Shown: positions 43,788 to 53,549, counted from the first letter of the stretch. The stretch is 64,000 nucleotides of DNA from Neorhizobium populisoli (GCF_019430945.1 NZ_JAHYCB010000006.1:248001-312000); one strand, 5' to 3'. The notes: generated by a model from the letters alone, not told the origin. Numbers and translations are program-made.

Positions 43788-45083
43788 TTACGCCTTCTTG
43801 CGGGAAAGCATGCCGAGCACTTTGCCGAGCCCGCCCTTTTTCGCCTTCCTCACCGCTACGCGGCCAGTGACGATATGGGCGATCTGCGAGAAGGTTTCGG
43901 CGACCGGCGATTTCGCATCGATTTCCGAGATCATGCGGCCGCTATTGGCGGCATTGCCGAACAGCTGCACGTCGAAAGGAAGGATGGCGATAGGCTCGAT
44001 TTCCAGCGGCTCGATGAAGTCCGCCGGGGCGATTTCCGGACGCTTCGGCATGCCGACCTGATTGAGGATGAGATGCGGTGCACGATCGTTCGGTCGCAGC
44101 TTCTTCAGCGCGTCGAGCATGTTCTTCGTGTTGCGCAGATTGGCGAGATCCGGCACCGCGCAGATGACGACTTCGTCCACCTCGGAAAGCACCGAACGGG
44201 TCCACTCGTTCCAGGCATGCGGTACGTCGAGGACGGCGACCGGCGCGCTGCGCTGCAGGAGTTCGATGATCGGCATGAAGGCGCCGCGGTCGAAATCGTA
44301 GGCACGGTCGAGCAGCGACGGGGCGGCCAGCAGCGACAGGTGCTCGGAGCACTTGGTCAGCAGTCGATCGAGGAAGACTTCATCGAGACGTTCGGGCGCG
44401 AACACGGCTTCGGCGATGCCCTGGGCGGGGTCCTGGTCGAAATCGATATTCGCCGTGCCGAAAGGCAGGTCGAGGTCGGCAAGGATCGTCTCGGTCGAAA
44501 ACAGGCTGGAAATGCCGAAGGCGCAATTATGCGCGATCGTTGAGGCGCCGACACCGCCCTTGGCACCGATGAAGGCGACCGACTTGCCGAGCGGCTCGGC
44601 CTCCGGATCGACGAAGATCGTGGAAATCGATGCGAGCATGTCCGGCATCTGCACCGGGCCGACGAGATATTCGGAAATGCCGTTGCGGATCAGTTCGCGG
44701 TAGAGCGAGATGTCGTTATAGCGGCCGATGATGATGACGCGGGTCGAAGGATCGCAGACTTCTGCCAGCGGCGTCAGTTCCTCGAGCAGGTTCTTCGGCT
44801 CGGCTTCGGTTTCCAGAATGATCAGGTTCGGCGTCGGCGAGGACGAGAACATGTTGGCGGCAGCGCTGGTGCTGCCGACCGTCACGCGCAGATTGACCTT
44901 GGACATGCGCCGGTCGCGCGCCATGCGGTCCATCATCCGCTGCATGGCTTCGCTTTCGCAGAAGGCATGGATGGAAATGCGCGGCAGCGGACGCAGCGCG
45001 TCGAAATCGTCCGGACGCTCGACTTCCTCGGCAAACCGGTCTTCGGTGCCGGAAGTGCGGATTTCGTAATTGATCGCGCTCAT
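43788..45083 (-). CDS. cpaE: Pilus localisation protein CpaE (TadZ), atypical MinD-like ATPase
   Basis: The 431-aa protein has a receiver-like N-terminal domain (about residues 65-160; RVIIIGRYNDISLYRELIRNGISEYLVGPVQ) and a MinD/ParA-like domain starting FIGAKGGVGAST (171-182). The second P-loop Lys of the deviant Walker A motif is replaced by Ala180, as known for TadZ/CpaE proteins, so it probably binds but hydrolyses ATP poorly. It places the pilus machine at the pole. The start is ATG 45083; the upstream frame overlaps cpaD. Confidence 0.94.
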   Translation of the reverse strand: MSAINYEIRTSGTEDRFAEEVERPDDFDALRPLPRISIHAFCESEAMQRMMDRMARDRRMSKVNLRVTVGSTSAAANMFSSSPTPNLIILETEAEPKNLLEELTPLAEVCDPSTRVIIIGRYNDISLYRELIRNGISEYLVGPVQMPDMLASISTIFVDPEAEPLGKSVAFIGAKGGVGASTIAHNCAFGISSLFSTETILADLDLPFGTANIDFDQDPAQGIAEAVFAPERLDEVFLDRLLTKCSEHLSLLAAPSLLDRAYDFDRGAFMPIIELLQRSAPVAVLDVPHAWNEWTRSVLSEVDEVVICAVPDLANLRNTKNMLDALKKLRPNDRAPHLILNQVGMPKRPEIAPADFIEPLEIEPIAILPFDVQLFGNAANSGRMISEIDAKSPVAETFSQIAHIVTGRVAVRKAKKGGLGKVLGMLSRKKA

Positions 45084-45105
45084 CTGTTTCTCCGGTCCAA
45101 AGGGC

Positions 45106-45792
45106 TCAGTTCGTCTCGGCGCTGTTTTCGCCGCGATAGGTACTGATGACGTTGGCGCGCTGGGTGGCATCGATCGGCGTCATGCCGCGCGGCGCGACGA
45201 GGTCGGTCGGGTTGGCGATCTGGGCTGCAAGATTGTTCTGGCTGGCGCAGCCGAAATTGTACCAGTTCTTGTTGCCCAGCGTATCGTTGGACAGATCCTC
45301 CGGCCACTCGCCGCAGGCGCCGGTCATGGCCTTGGTGCTCACGAAGCTCAGGCGGATCGGCGCAGCGTCGCCGTTCGGCGAGGCACCGTAGGTGGTCATC
45401 AGGATACGGTGCGGCTTGATGCCTTCGGAAACCAGTGCACGGCGGATATCGCCTGCCATGTGTTGGGCCGCGCCGGCATTGTAGGACCCGTAGGGAACCT
45501 GGACCTGAATGACGCCGGCAGGCGTTGCCATGAACCGCTGCGCGAAACCCTTCACATTGTCCTTCATCGCCGGTGTCAGACGGACGTCACCGGATGACAC
45601 CGGGATATCCATGGCGGACTGTCCCTCAGCCAGCATGATCGGATGGCGGGTGCGATAGTCGTCCGGGATCGAGCCCGTCGTCAGCTGGCTATTGCCGCAG
45701 GATGCAAGCAGCATGGCTGAAAAGGTCAGGGCAACCGCGCCGGCGATCCTGCCGCGATACCCTGCAATGTTCCTCGCTGGGCGATCAGTCAT
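45106..45792 (-). CDS. cpaD: Pilus biogenesis lipoprotein CpaD
   Basis: The 228-aa protein has a lipoprotein signal with lipobox LASC (Cys32). The CpaD domain follows (residues about 40-215; RTRHPIMLAEGQSAMDIP, GKVTLT-like VRLTPAMKDNVKGFA, NFGCASQNNLAAQIANPTDLVAPRGMTPID). It probably supports the CpaC secretin in the outer membrane. The start ATG 45792 is preceded by GAAGGA; an in-frame ATG at 45837 lacks a ribosome site. It lies between cpaC and cpaE. Confidence 0.92.
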   Translation of the reverse strand: MTDRPARNIAGYRGRIAGAVALTFSAMLLASCGNSQLTTGSIPDDYRTRHPIMLAEGQSAMDIPVSSGDVRLTPAMKDNVKGFAQRFMATPAGVIQVQVPYGSYNAGAAQHMAGDIRRALVSEGIKPHRILMTTYGASPNGDAAPIRLSFVSTKAMTGACGEWPEDLSNDTLGNKNWYNFGCASQNNLAAQIANPTDLVAPRGMTPIDATQRANVISTYRGENSAETN

Positions 45793-45843
45793 GACGTTCC
45801 GTCCTTCGGCAAAAATGTTTCGAATTTGCATGGCCATGACCGA

Positions 45844-47400
45844 TCACTTGTAGATGAAGCCAACCGCGCCATGATACTGGCCACCCGAAACGGGCTCCTT
45901 GCGGCCGTAGATCTTGTTCATGCGGTTGAGGAAGAAGGTTGCGGCGTCGTTGTCCGGATTGAAATTGTCATCCGGCCGGGCAATCTCGTTACGGGCCACC
46001 GGGCGAACGAGGTAAGGCGTCGCGATAATGACGAGCTCCGTCTCGTTGCGGATGAAGTCCTTCGAACGAAAAAGCGTGCCGAAGATCGGAACCTTGGAAA
46101 TGCCCGGAAGCCCCGACATCGCCTGGCGGACGTTATCCTGAACGAGGCCGGCGATGACGATCGAGCCGCCGGAAGGCAGTTCGACCGTGGTCGAAGCTTC
46201 GCGTTTGCGGATCGACATATAGGTGCTGCCTTGAATATCCATCGCCTTGGTATTGCCGGTGACGGCCGAGCCCTCGTAGGTTGGCTCGGAGACATTGGTC
46301 TCGATGTTCAGGCTGATACGGCCGGGGGACAGGACGATGGGCTTGAAATTGAGTTCGATACCGTAGTCGACCGAGCTGGTCGTCCGGGTAACGGTTCGCT
46401 GGCCGGTATCCTTGTCAATCGCAACTTCCTGCTCTCCGGGCAGACGGTACTGGCCGCCAACGTAGAACTTTGCCTGCTGACCGGAAATCGCCGTCAGGCT
46501 GGGTTCGGCGAGGGTGCGCATGACACCCGCCTGTTCCATGGCGTTCATGTATGTGGCAAGGCTGGTATTGCCGACCATGCCGCCCAGCGCCGCACCGCCG
46601 AAGGTGGCGATGGCGTTGCCGAGATTGGCCGGGTTGGAGAAGGAGACAGAGCCGCGCGGGCCTGAAACGGCGCCGTTAAAGCCGAGCTGCTTGAGCACCT
46701 GCCGGCTGACTTCCGCCACGGTAACCTTCAGCGTCACCTGGTCTTCGCCTTCGATCGTCAGGAGGTTGACGATCGACGATTTCTGGCGCGACTCGGCAAA
46801 GATGTCCGCGTCGCCGTTATTGCCCTGGGCCGTGATATTGCGGGTGGTCGCCTCACCGCCTTTGAGGAAGGCGTTGGCAAGCTTCTCGGCCTGGGAACTG
46901 TCCTGTGGCGTACGGACCGTGCCCGACAGCACGATGTTGTCGGAGATGATCTCGACCTTGATGTTGGATTCCGGCAGGAAGCGGCGAAGGTTGTCCTGAA
47001 GACCGGAAATATCGCGCTCGATCTCGACATCGAGGCTGACGATCTCCTCGCCGTTCGGGCCAAAGATGAAGATGTTCGTCTGGCCGACCGTCTTGCCGAA
47101 CAGATAGATGCGGCGCGACGTGCGGGTGACGGCATCGGCCATGCTCGGATCGGCGACCAGGATGTCGTGTGCGTCGGACGGAAGATCGACGACCAGCGCC
47201 TTGTTGAGGCCAAGCTGCAGCCGTTTGCTGACGCCCGGACCACCCTGGGTGATGCGCACGACGCTTGCGTCGGTTGCCGCCTGGGCTTCCGGAAGCGTGA
47301 AGGCGATCGGCGCGATGTTGAACTGGACGCCGGAAAAGGAAAGGCAGAAAGCCATGCCCGCCGCTGCCGAGCTACGAATCTTTTGCTTCAGATTTCTCAA
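45844..47400 (-). CDS. cpaC: Outer-membrane secretin CpaC (RcpA)
   Basis: The 518-aa protein has a signal peptide, an N-terminal pilus-assembly domain (about residues 40-115; GLNKALVVDLPSDAHDILVADPSMADAVTRTSRRIYLFGKTVGQTNIFIFG), a BON-like domain (about 120-200), and the secretin domain (about 230-450; VTLKVTVAEVSRQVLKQLGFNG, PSGGSIVIAGLVQDNVRQAMSGLPGISKVPIFGTLFRS). It forms the ring through which the Flp pilus crosses the outer membrane. The N-terminal domain is related to the separate small protein at 49534. Confidence 0.95.
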   Translation of the reverse strand: MRNLKQKIRSSAAAGMAFCLSFSGVQFNIAPIAFTLPEAQAATDASVVRITQGGPGVSKRLQLGLNKALVVDLPSDAHDILVADPSMADAVTRTSRRIYLFGKTVGQTNIFIFGPNGEEIVSLDVEIERDISGLQDNLRRFLPESNIKVEIISDNIVLSGTVRTPQDSSQAEKLANAFLKGGEATTRNITAQGNNGDADIFAESRQKSSIVNLLTIEGEDQVTLKVTVAEVSRQVLKQLGFNGAVSGPRGSVSFSNPANLGNAIATFGGAALGGMVGNTSLATYMNAMEQAGVMRTLAEPSLTAISGQQAKFYVGGQYRLPGEQEVAIDKDTGQRTVTRTTSSVDYGIELNFKPIVLSPGRISLNIETNVSEPTYEGSAVTGNTKAMDIQGSTYMSIRKREASTTVELPSGGSIVIAGLVQDNVRQAMSGLPGISKVPIFGTLFRSKDFIRNETELVIIATPYLVRPVARNEIARPDDNFNPDNDAATFFLNRMNKIYGRKEPVSGGQYHGAVGFIYK

Positions 47401-47413
47401 CTGACCGCTCCGT

Positions 47414-48229
47414 TCACTTCGCCTGCGCCGTCGTCGCCGTGCTTTTCACGATCGAGCCGGATTTGATGACCTGGATATCCGCCTTGCCGTCGCCGCCATG
47501 CAGGAGATAGTCGGCAGCGACAGTGTCCGCCTCCTGGCTGTCCGCGACGGAGCGCAACGCCAGCGTCAGGCGATCGGCCATCTGCTGGGCGACCGCGATG
47601 ACCTTTGCTTGATCGGGCGTCAGCTCCAGCGTCGCCGTCGTGCCGACGACGGCCTTCTTGCCGTCTTCGCTTTCCTGGATCTGCTGGTCGATGGCGAGGA
47701 CGCGGATGTTGTTCAGGATGTTCTCGGTGATGTAGCCACCGCCGCCATCCTTGTTCTGGCGCACCATGATGATGTCGACGCGGTCGTTCGGCAGCACGAA
47801 ACCGCCGGCGCCCGTCGCGACGGAGATTTCCGTCGCCACCGCCCGTTTGCCGGACGGCAGGAGCGACGACATGATGCGGCTCGACGAATCGGCAATCTTC
47901 TCGGCGCGCAGCGGCTCGCCCTTGAACAGCGGCATGCGCACGACGACGCCCTGAAGCTCGGTCATGGCATTCGGGCGCGCCTGGTCGGTGATGAAGCCCT
48001 CGACGATCCCGTCTTTTGGCCAGGACATCCATTCCATGGCTTTTTCGTTCAGCCGGCTGCCGACAGGCAGGCTTTCGGCGGAGACGAGAACCTTGACCGT
48101 CGGTTCCTTCTGGATGACGGTTTCAACGATATCTGGAGCCTTCGCGCCGGAAATCTTCATGGCCAGCAGGCCGGCAAGACCCGCCGCGACGACGGCAACC
48201 GCTAGAATGATGATACGGGTCGGCTTCAT
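47414..48229 (-). CDS. cpaB: Flp pilus assembly protein CpaB (RcpC)
   Basis: The 271-aa protein has one N-terminal membrane helix and a SAF domain (about residues 45-110; VKVLVSAESLPVGSRLNEKAMEWMSWPKDGI, MPLFKGEPLRAEKI) followed by the RcpC/CpaB beta-rich domain (LPSGKRAVATEISVATGAGGFVLPNDRVDIIMVR). It is a periplasmic partner of the secretin and may contact peptidoglycan. The start at ATG 48229 has AAGGA six bases upstream; ATG 48235 is too close to it. Confidence 0.94.
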   Translation of the reverse strand: MKPTRIIILAVAVVAAGLAGLLAMKISGAKAPDIVETVIQKEPTVKVLVSAESLPVGSRLNEKAMEWMSWPKDGIVEGFITDQARPNAMTELQGVVVRMPLFKGEPLRAEKIADSSSRIMSSLLPSGKRAVATEISVATGAGGFVLPNDRVDIIMVRQNKDGGGGYITENILNNIRVLAIDQQIQESEDGKKAVVGTTATLELTPDQAKVIAVAQQMADRLTLALRSVADSQEADTVAADYLLHGGDGKADIQVIKSGSIVKSTATTAQAK

Positions 48230-48343
48230 GGCCATTCCTTGAGGGAACACTAATTTCCCCGGAGGATGGGCCGCAATGGTGTAATTATGGTTAATAACCG
48301 GCTTACAATTGTGGTTAATGCAGCCTTTATATTTCCCGATGCG

Positions 48344-48862
48344 TCAATTGAACGACGCGATGGCCAGCGAATAGATCGGCGATTGCTGAAAAGTCAGGAA
48401 ACCGGCAATGGCGATGGCGATGCCATAGGGAATCTTCTTGGCGGTAACCAGCGAAGCCGGCAGCGGGATTCCCATCGCCATGACCGAGTTTGAACTTGCT
48501 CGAAGCAGCAGGAACATCAGGGTGACGCCCCCGCCGACGTAACCGACCGTTACCAGGTAGGCGAGCAGCGAGTGATTGAACCCGTACCAAACGACGGTAG
48601 CGGTGAGGAGCTTGGCATCGCCACCACCCATGACGTTCATGGCGAAGAGAGCGAAGCACGCTGCGAATACAAGGCAACCCGCAACGAGACTCATACCAAT
48701 ATCCGCCCAGGACAGACCAATGAAAGGGGCGGTCGCAACAAAAATCGCCAATAGAGCGATTGATATCCGGTTGGGTATTGTCATGGTGAAGAGGTCGCTG
48801 ATCGCGGCCAAGGCCAGACCAAGCGGCAATGCCGTCAGGATGATTGCGGAAATGATCATCAT
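48344..48862 (-). CDS. cpaA: Prepilin peptidase CpaA (TadV)
   Basis: The 172-aa membrane protein is an A24-family aspartic prepilin peptidase. It has five to six membrane helices and the two active-site Asp segments: AAISDLFTMTIPN (Asp23 region) and MGGGDAKLL (the GxGD-type motif). It cleaves Flp prepilin after Gly and probably the TadE-like pseudopilins. The gene lies between flp and cpaB, with about 115 bp before cpaB. Confidence 0.94.
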   Translation of the reverse strand: MMIISAIILTALPLGLALAAISDLFTMTIPNRISIALLAIFVATAPFIGLSWADIGMSLVAGCLVFAACFALFAMNVMGGGDAKLLTATVVWYGFNHSLLAYLVTVGYVGGGVTLMFLLLRASSNSVMAMGIPLPASLVTAKKIPYGIAIAIAGFLTFQQSPIYSLAIASFN

Positions 48863-48907
48863 GTGGTCGGTCGATCCTCGTTCATGCCACCTGAAAGTCG
48901 CAACACG

Positions 48908-48932
48908 AAAAGCCGCTTCGGTGAAGCGGCTT
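48908..48932 (-). terminator. Terminator or processing hairpin after the pilin gene
   Basis: AAGCCGCTTC (48910-48919) pairs with GAAGCGGCTT (48923-48932), followed on the minus strand by CTTTTCG. It lies 22 bp after the pilin stop and would let the pilin be made in excess over the assembly genes. Confidence 0.75.
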
Positions 48933-48954
48933 CTCGTAACAAGGCGCGCAGGTT

Positions 48955-49131
48955 TTACTTACCTGCGTTGTCCAGCTTGCCTGCCAGAGCCTTGAACTGG
49001 TTGTCGAGCGAGCCGCCGAGGCTGGTCGCGCCGGCAATAAGGGCAACAGAGATGAGCGCGGCAATCAGGCCATACTCGATGGCGGTTGCGCCGGACTCAT
49101 CTTTCATGAAACGAGCGAAAATCTTGGACAT
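48955..49131 (-). CDS. flp: Flp-type IVb pilin
   Basis: The 58-aa prepilin is encoded by an open frame too short for the usual length cut-off. The leader MSKIFARFMKDESG ends at Gly14, followed by ATAIEYGLIAALISVALIAG with the conserved Glu5 of the mature protein (Glu19) and Tyr next to it. The rest is a single hydrophobic helix and a short hydrophilic tail (SLDNQFKALAGKLDNAGK). It is the major subunit of the Flp pilus. A GGAGAGTCCC site precedes the start. The gene heads the pilus unit and is followed by a partial terminator. Confidence 0.96.
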   Translation of the reverse strand: MSKIFARFMKDESGATAIEYGLIAALISVALIAGATSLGGSLDNQFKALAGKLDNAGK

Positions 49132-49533
49132 GGGACTCTCCTACACCACAATTGTTGTTCAGCACTTCCCGACAACTGTTTGCCGTTGTTCGGATGCGGT
49201 TAATCTACAAACGGACGATTGCTATCGGCTTAAGGAATGTCGTTACCAATCGGTTAACGTCCGTTTGTCCACGGCGTGGTAAACGAAGCCGGAAGGAAAT
49301 CAGGTCAATTTGAGCGACCTGACAACGTTATATACTAATCTTCTAAAATATAATAAGTATCAACATATTAATCGCCAATTTCTGGCGCTGGCGGCAACAT
49401 TGCGGGCCGTTTTTCAGGCCCTTCAAACAAGGTTAAGGCACCCTCAAGCACCCAAGACGGGACGGCTTAACCGTTCATTCACCATTCGCCTCCATTCTCT
49501 GCAAACAAACATCGCACCCAAAGGCCCATTCCA
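49132..49533. promoter_or_regulatory. Divergent promoter region of the pilus locus
   Basis: This 402-bp gap has no gene. It separates flp (minus) from the CpaC-N-like gene (plus) and is the most AT-rich part of the locus, especially 49315-49385. The promoters of both pilus units should lie here; no consensus could be fixed with confidence. Confidence 0.55.
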
Positions 49534-49947
49534 ATGGCATTCCGCAGCGTACTGGTTCGTTCCATTGCCCTTTGCGCAGGCGTGTTGGCTGGAGCCAGCT
49601 CGTCGGTGGCCGAGGACGGAAGCCTGCTGCGCGTATTCATGAATCACGCGCGCGTATTGAAGCTCGACCGTCCGGTGAGCAAGGTTATCGTCGGCAATTC
49701 GAATGTGGCCGACGCGACCGTTGCGGATTCCACGACCATCGTGCTGACCGGCCGCGCCTTCGGAACCACGAACCTCGTCCTTCTCGACGCAGAGGGAAAT
49801 GCCATCGCTGATGAACGCATTCTGGTCTCCATCGACGAAGGCAATACGGTACGTGTCTTCAGGCAGGTACAACGCACGATCCTGTCCTGCACGCCGAACT
49901 GCGAAGAACATGCCAATTTCCAGAACAACAGTGCAGCCTCGCCCTGA
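49534..49947 (+). CDS. Stand-alone pilus-assembly N-terminal (CpaC-N-like) exported protein
   Basis: The 137-aa product has a signal peptide (LVRSIALCAGVLAGASSSVAED) and one pilus-assembly N-terminal domain (about residues 30-110; LRVFMNHARVLKLDRPVSKVIVGNSNVADATVADSTTIVLTGRAFGTTNLVLLDAEGNAIADERILVSI). This is the same domain as the N-terminus of CpaC, here without a secretin. The C-terminal tail has two Cys (ILSCTPNCEEH). It probably acts in the periplasm with the secretin. It is divergent from flp and is followed by two TadE-like genes. Confidence 0.88.
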   Translation: MAFRSVLVRSIALCAGVLAGASSSVAEDGSLLRVFMNHARVLKLDRPVSKVIVGNSNVADATVADSTTIVLTGRAFGTTNLVLLDAEGNAIADERILVSIDEGNTVRVFRQVQRTILSCTPNCEEHANFQNNSAASP

Positions 49948-50047
49948 TCAGGGACAGGTGGTTAAATTCCCTGAGACCGGTGCAACGGAATCTCAATAAT
50001 CCGTCCGTACCATCCGAACGCTCCAGCTGGGCTGTCGGACGGAATTC

Positions 50048-50659
50048 ATGCGCCAGGATCATGACGATACGAAAAACGAAGCACCGCGCCCCGTGAAAAA
50101 ACGGTGGATCGGACGCCGGTTTGCATGCTCGCGCGATGGCAGTGCGGCAATCGAGTTCGCATTGCTCGCCATTCCCTATTTCATGATCGTTTTCGCTATC
50201 CTGGAAACCTTCATCGCCTATACGGGCGAACAGCTCGTCGCCAACGCGGTCGATACGATGTCGCGCAAGGTCAGGACAGGCAGTATTACAGCCACGACGA
50301 CCAATAAGGCGGCATTCCGGCGGGCGTTCTGCGGCGAGATCTCGATCCTGATCAAATGCAGCGAGCAGGAGATCGCGACGCCGGACAAGCTTTGGCTTGA
50401 CGTGCGCAATTTTTCGACTTTCGCGCTCATCCCGGGCAACGTGCCGCTCAGCGCCAACGGCGATCTCAATACAGCTACGATCAACAACTACGCGCCGGGC
50501 GCCCAGAAGACGATCAACATGGTGCGCGCCTATTATCGGTGGGATATCCTGACCGATCTGCTTCGCCCCTACATCACCAACGTGCGCCCGAGCGGCGGTC
50601 GCCCCAACTATTTCCTCATCGTGGAAACAGCCGCCTTCCGGAACGAGGACTATCCGTGA
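50048..50659 (+). CDS. TadE-like pseudopilin 1
   Basis: The 203-aa protein has a basic N-terminal leader and the pseudopilin segment RDGSAAIEFALLAIPYFMIVFAILETFIAY, with Gly-Ser processing site and Glu as in TadE/TadF. The C-terminal part is a periplasmic domain with two Cys (AFCGEISILIKCSEQE) likely to form a disulphide. It is probably processed by CpaA and sits at the base of the pilus. It overlaps the next gene by TGATG. Confidence 0.9.
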   Translation: MRQDHDDTKNEAPRPVKKRWIGRRFACSRDGSAAIEFALLAIPYFMIVFAILETFIAYTGEQLVANAVDTMSRKVRTGSITATTTNKAAFRRAFCGEISILIKCSEQEIATPDKLWLDVRNFSTFALIPGNVPLSANGDLNTATINNYAPGAQKTINMVRAYYRWDILTDLLRPYITNVRPSGGRPNYFLIVETAAFRNEDYP

Positions 50660-51252
50660 TGGAAGACCTGAATCCCATGCGCCCGGCCCGGGCCAAAGGC
50701 CTTCTGATCCGCCTGAAGCGGTTCGTCACCGACAGGCGCGGTGTCGGCGCCGTCGAATTCGCGCTGATCGCTCCTTTGCTGCTCAGCCTCTATATCACCT
50801 CGTTCGAGATCACGATCGGCCTCAGCGTCGCCAAACGGGTGACGCGCAGCGCCAGCACCATCGCCGATCTGGTGACGCGCGAAACGACGGTCGACAAGAC
50901 AGTCCTCGCGACCATGAAGGATGTGACGAACAGCCTTTTTGCGCCCTACACAACCAACAATCTGAAGATCAAGATCACCGGTGTCCAGCTTGACGGGTCA
51001 GGCAAGCCGACCGTCGCCTGGTCCTGGGATCAGTCCGGTGGAAAGCCCTATGCGGTGGGTGCTGCGGTCAACGTGCCGAGCGAGATGCGGACCGCTAATT
51101 CCTTCCTGATCCATTCGGAAGTCTCGGTCGACCACCAGTTGCTGATGTTCATGTCCGGCGCGGTGCCGAACAGCGTGAGCAACATCACCATTGGTCGGGA
51201 ATATTTCTACCGCCAGCGCATGGGCAACGGCGTTGCATGCAGCAATTGCTGA
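50659..51252 (+). CDS. TadE-like pseudopilin 2
   Basis: The 197-aa protein starts at ATG 50659, overlapping the stop of the previous gene. After a basic leader it has RRGVGAVEFALIAPLLLSLYITSFEITIGL, the TadE/TadG-type pseudopilin helix with Glu. The periplasmic part (TRSASTIADLVTRETTVDKTVLATMKDVTNSLFAPYTTNNLKIKITG) resembles rhizobial TadE-like proteins. No TadG with a von Willebrand domain is present in the window. It completes the plus-strand pilus unit. Confidence 0.9.
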   Translation: MEDLNPMRPARAKGLLIRLKRFVTDRRGVGAVEFALIAPLLLSLYITSFEITIGLSVAKRVTRSASTIADLVTRETTVDKTVLATMKDVTNSLFAPYTTNNLKIKITGVQLDGSGKPTVAWSWDQSGGKPYAVGAAVNVPSEMRTANSFLIHSEVSVDHQLLMFMSGAVPNSVSNITIGREYFYRQRMGNGVACSNC

Positions 51253-51351
51253 ACCGCACCTTTTGCCAATTCCGCCTCACAGCTATATGAATCCCGATTC
51301 AGACCGGCCGGCATCCGCCGACCGCCTATATGGATGAAATCCGGGTGACAG

Positions 51352-52572
51352 ATGGCACGTGCCTTTCTTTTCGTTCTCGACAGTTTCGGTGTAGGCGGTG
51401 CCCGCGACGCGGGTGACTACGGCGATCTCGGCTCCAATACGCTTGGCCACATTGCCGAGTTCTGCGCCGCCGGCGCCGGCGACCGTGCCGACCTGCGGGA
51501 AGGACCGCTCAATCTGCCCAACATGTCGTCCCTTGGCCTTCTCGAAATCGCCAGGCTCGCAAGCGGCGATTATCCACCCGGCATGCCGATGCCCGAACGC
51601 ATCTTCGGCCTGCACGGGGCAGCCGACGAGGTTTCGCGCGGCAAGGACACGCCGTCCGGCCATTGGGAGATTGCCGGCACACCGGTCAATTTCGACTGGG
51701 GCTATTTCCCGACAGAGGGCGACGCCTTTACCCCCGAACTCATCGAGGCGATCTGCCGCGAAGGCGACGTACCCGGCATTCTCGGCAATTGTCATGCTTC
51801 CGGCACCGAGATCATTGCGAGGCTCGGCGAGGAGCATATCCGCACCGGCCGGCCGATCTGCTACACGTCGGCAGACTCCGTTTTCCAGATCGCCGCGCAT
51901 GAGGGCCATTTCGGTCTCGACCGCCTGCTGAAGCTTTGCGAAGTCGTGCGCGTGTTGCTTGATCCGCTGAATATCGGCCGGGTGATTGCCCGTCCCTTTG
52001 TCGGCGAGAGCGCGGAAACCTTCGAGCGCACCGGCAATCGTCGCGACTATTCCGTCCTGCCGCCGGAGCCGACGCTTCTCGACCGGCTGATCCGCGGCGG
52101 ACGCTCCGTGCATGCGGTCGGCAAGATCGGCGATATCTTTGCGCATCAGGGCGTTTCGCGCATCATCAAGGCGAGCGGCAATGCGGCGCTGATGGATGCG
52201 ACGCTCGCCGCCATGGACGAGGCGTCCGTCGGCGATCTCGTTTTCACCAATTTCGTCGATTTCGACATGCTTTACGGCCATCGCCGCGACGTGCCGGGTT
52301 ATGCGGCGGCGCTTGAACGTTTCGACCTGATGCTGCCGGACATCCATCGCAAGCTGCAGCCGGGCGATCTGGTGGTGCTGACCGCCGATCACGGCTGCGA
52401 CCCGACCTGGCGCGGCACCGACCACACCCGCGAACGCGTGCCGATCATGGCCTTCGGGCCGGGCATCCGCTCCCGCTCGATCGGCATTCGCTCGACCTAT
52501 GCGGATATCGCCGAGACCATTGCCGAACATCTTTCGATACCGGGCGGCCAGCACGGACAGAGTTTTCTATGA
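51352..52572 (+). CDS. deoB: Phosphopentomutase
   Basis: The 406-aa enzyme interconverts ribose-1-phosphate or deoxyribose-1-phosphate with the 5-phosphates. It is of the alkaline-phosphatase-like fold: metal/phosphate site [19 protein letters not shown] near the N-terminus, [28 protein letters not shown] and [22 protein letters not shown] near the C-terminus. Length is normal. The gene is followed by add with a 4-bp overlap and then upp, forming a nucleoside salvage unit. Confidence 0.96.
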   Translation: MARAFLFVLDSFGVGGARDAGDYGDLGSNTLGHIAEFCAAGAGDRADLREGPLNLPNMSSLGLLEIARLASGDYPPGMPMPERIFGLHGAADEVSRGKDTPSGHWEIAGTPVNFDWGYFPTEGDAFTPELIEAICREGDVPGILGNCHASGTEIIARLGEEHIRTGRPICYTSADSVFQIAAHEGHFGLDRLLKLCEVVRVLLDPLNIGRVIARPFVGESAETFERTGNRRDYSVLPPEPTLLDRLIRGGRSVHAVGKIGDIFAHQGVSRIIKASGNAALMDATLAAMDEASVGDLVFTNFVDFDMLYGHRRDVPGYAAALERFDLMLPDIHRKLQPGDLVVLTADHGCDPTWRGTDHTRERVPIMAFGPGIRSRSIGIRSTYADIAETIAEHLSIPGGQHGQSFL

Positions 52573-53549
52573 CACAACACCTTCTCAAAGCCGAAATCCA
52601 TTGCCACCTCGAAGGCGCTGCCCCGCCGGCGCTTGCCGAGGCGCAGGCCCGCAAATACGGCGTCGAAACCAGCCATATCCTGCGCGACGGCGCCTATGTC
52701 TGGTCGGACTTTGCCGAGTTCATCGTCTGCTACGATGCGGTCGCCTCGCTGTTCAGGACGGCGGATGACTACGCGCTGCTGACCAAGACCTATCTGACGG
52801 AACTCGCTGCGGCGAACACGATCTACAGCGAAATCATCGCGTCGCCGGACCATGGCGAGCGGATCGGGCTCGGAGCGGATGCCTATTTCGCCGGGATTTC
52901 CGACGGCATTCATGCCGCACGCGAAAAGACCGGTATCGAGGCCCGCATCATCATCACCGGCGAGCGGCATTTCGGACCTGAGCGCGTTGTGCAGGCGGCC
53001 GAATATGCCGCGAAGGCGAAGAACCCGTTGGTAACTGGCTTCAACATGGCCGGCGAGGAACGGATGGGCCTTGTGGCCGATTATGCGCGTGCTTTCGATA
53101 TCGCCCGCGACGCCGGTTTCGGCCTCACCATCCATGCCGGCGAAATCTGCGGCGCCTTCAGCGTTTCCGATGCGCTCGATCTCATAAAGCCGGCGCGGAT
53201 CGGCCATGGCGTGCGGTCGATCGAGGACGCTGCCCTCGTCGAACGGCTGGCCGAGCTCGGCACAGTTCTGGAGGTTTGCCCGGGTTCGAATATCGCGCTC
53301 AAGGTCTTTCCGGATTTCGACAGCCATCCGCTGAAGCGCCTGAAAGAGGCCGGCGTGCGCGTTTGCCTCAATTCCGACGATCCGCCGTTCTTCCATACGT
53401 CGCTGGCCCGCGAATACGAGATTGCCGCCAACGAGATGCAGCTTTCGGATGCCGAGATCAACGCGATGACGCGGACTGCGCTGGAAGCGGCCTTCGTCGA
53501 CGAGGCGACACGGGCGAAGCTTCTCGCGCGGTTCGACGCGCAGGCCTGA
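52569..53549 (+). CDS. add: Adenosine deaminase (adenine deaminase possible)
   Basis: The 326-aa TIM-barrel deaminase has the zinc ligands HCH in EIHCHLEG (His11, His13), HAGE (189-192; His189 and catalytic Glu192), His213 in RIGHGVRS and Asp270-Asp271 in LNSDDPPFF. It converts adenosine to inosine, or adenine to hypoxanthine. The HGVRS and LNSDDP forms are shared with the adenine deaminase subgroup, so the substrate is not fully certain. Its position between deoB and upp fits purine nucleoside salvage. Confidence 0.88.
   Translation: MTQHLLKAEIHCHLEGAAPPALAEAQARKYGVETSHILRDGAYVWSDFAEFIVCYDAVASLFRTADDYALLTKTYLTELAAANTIYSEIIASPDHGERIGLGADAYFAGISDGIHAAREKTGIEARIIITGERHFGPERVVQAAEYAAKAKNPLVTGFNMAGEERMGLVADYARAFDIARDAGFGLTIHAGEICGAFSVSDALDLIKPARIGHGVRSIEDAALVERLAELGTVLEVCPGSNIALKVFPDFDSHPLKRLKEAGVRVCLNSDDPPFFHTSLAREYEIAANEMQLSDAEINAMTRTALEAAFVDEATRAKLLARFDAQA

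Noticed and set aside
42384..44543. A 719-codon open frame on the plus strand
   Set aside because: It lies opposite cpaF and cpaE, which have clear ATPase motifs. Its composition is typical of an antisense shadow.
43788..45083. CpaE as an active ParA/MinD ATPase
   Set aside because: The second P-loop lysine is Ala180, as in atypical TadZ/CpaE proteins, so ordinary MinD-like hydrolysis is not claimed.
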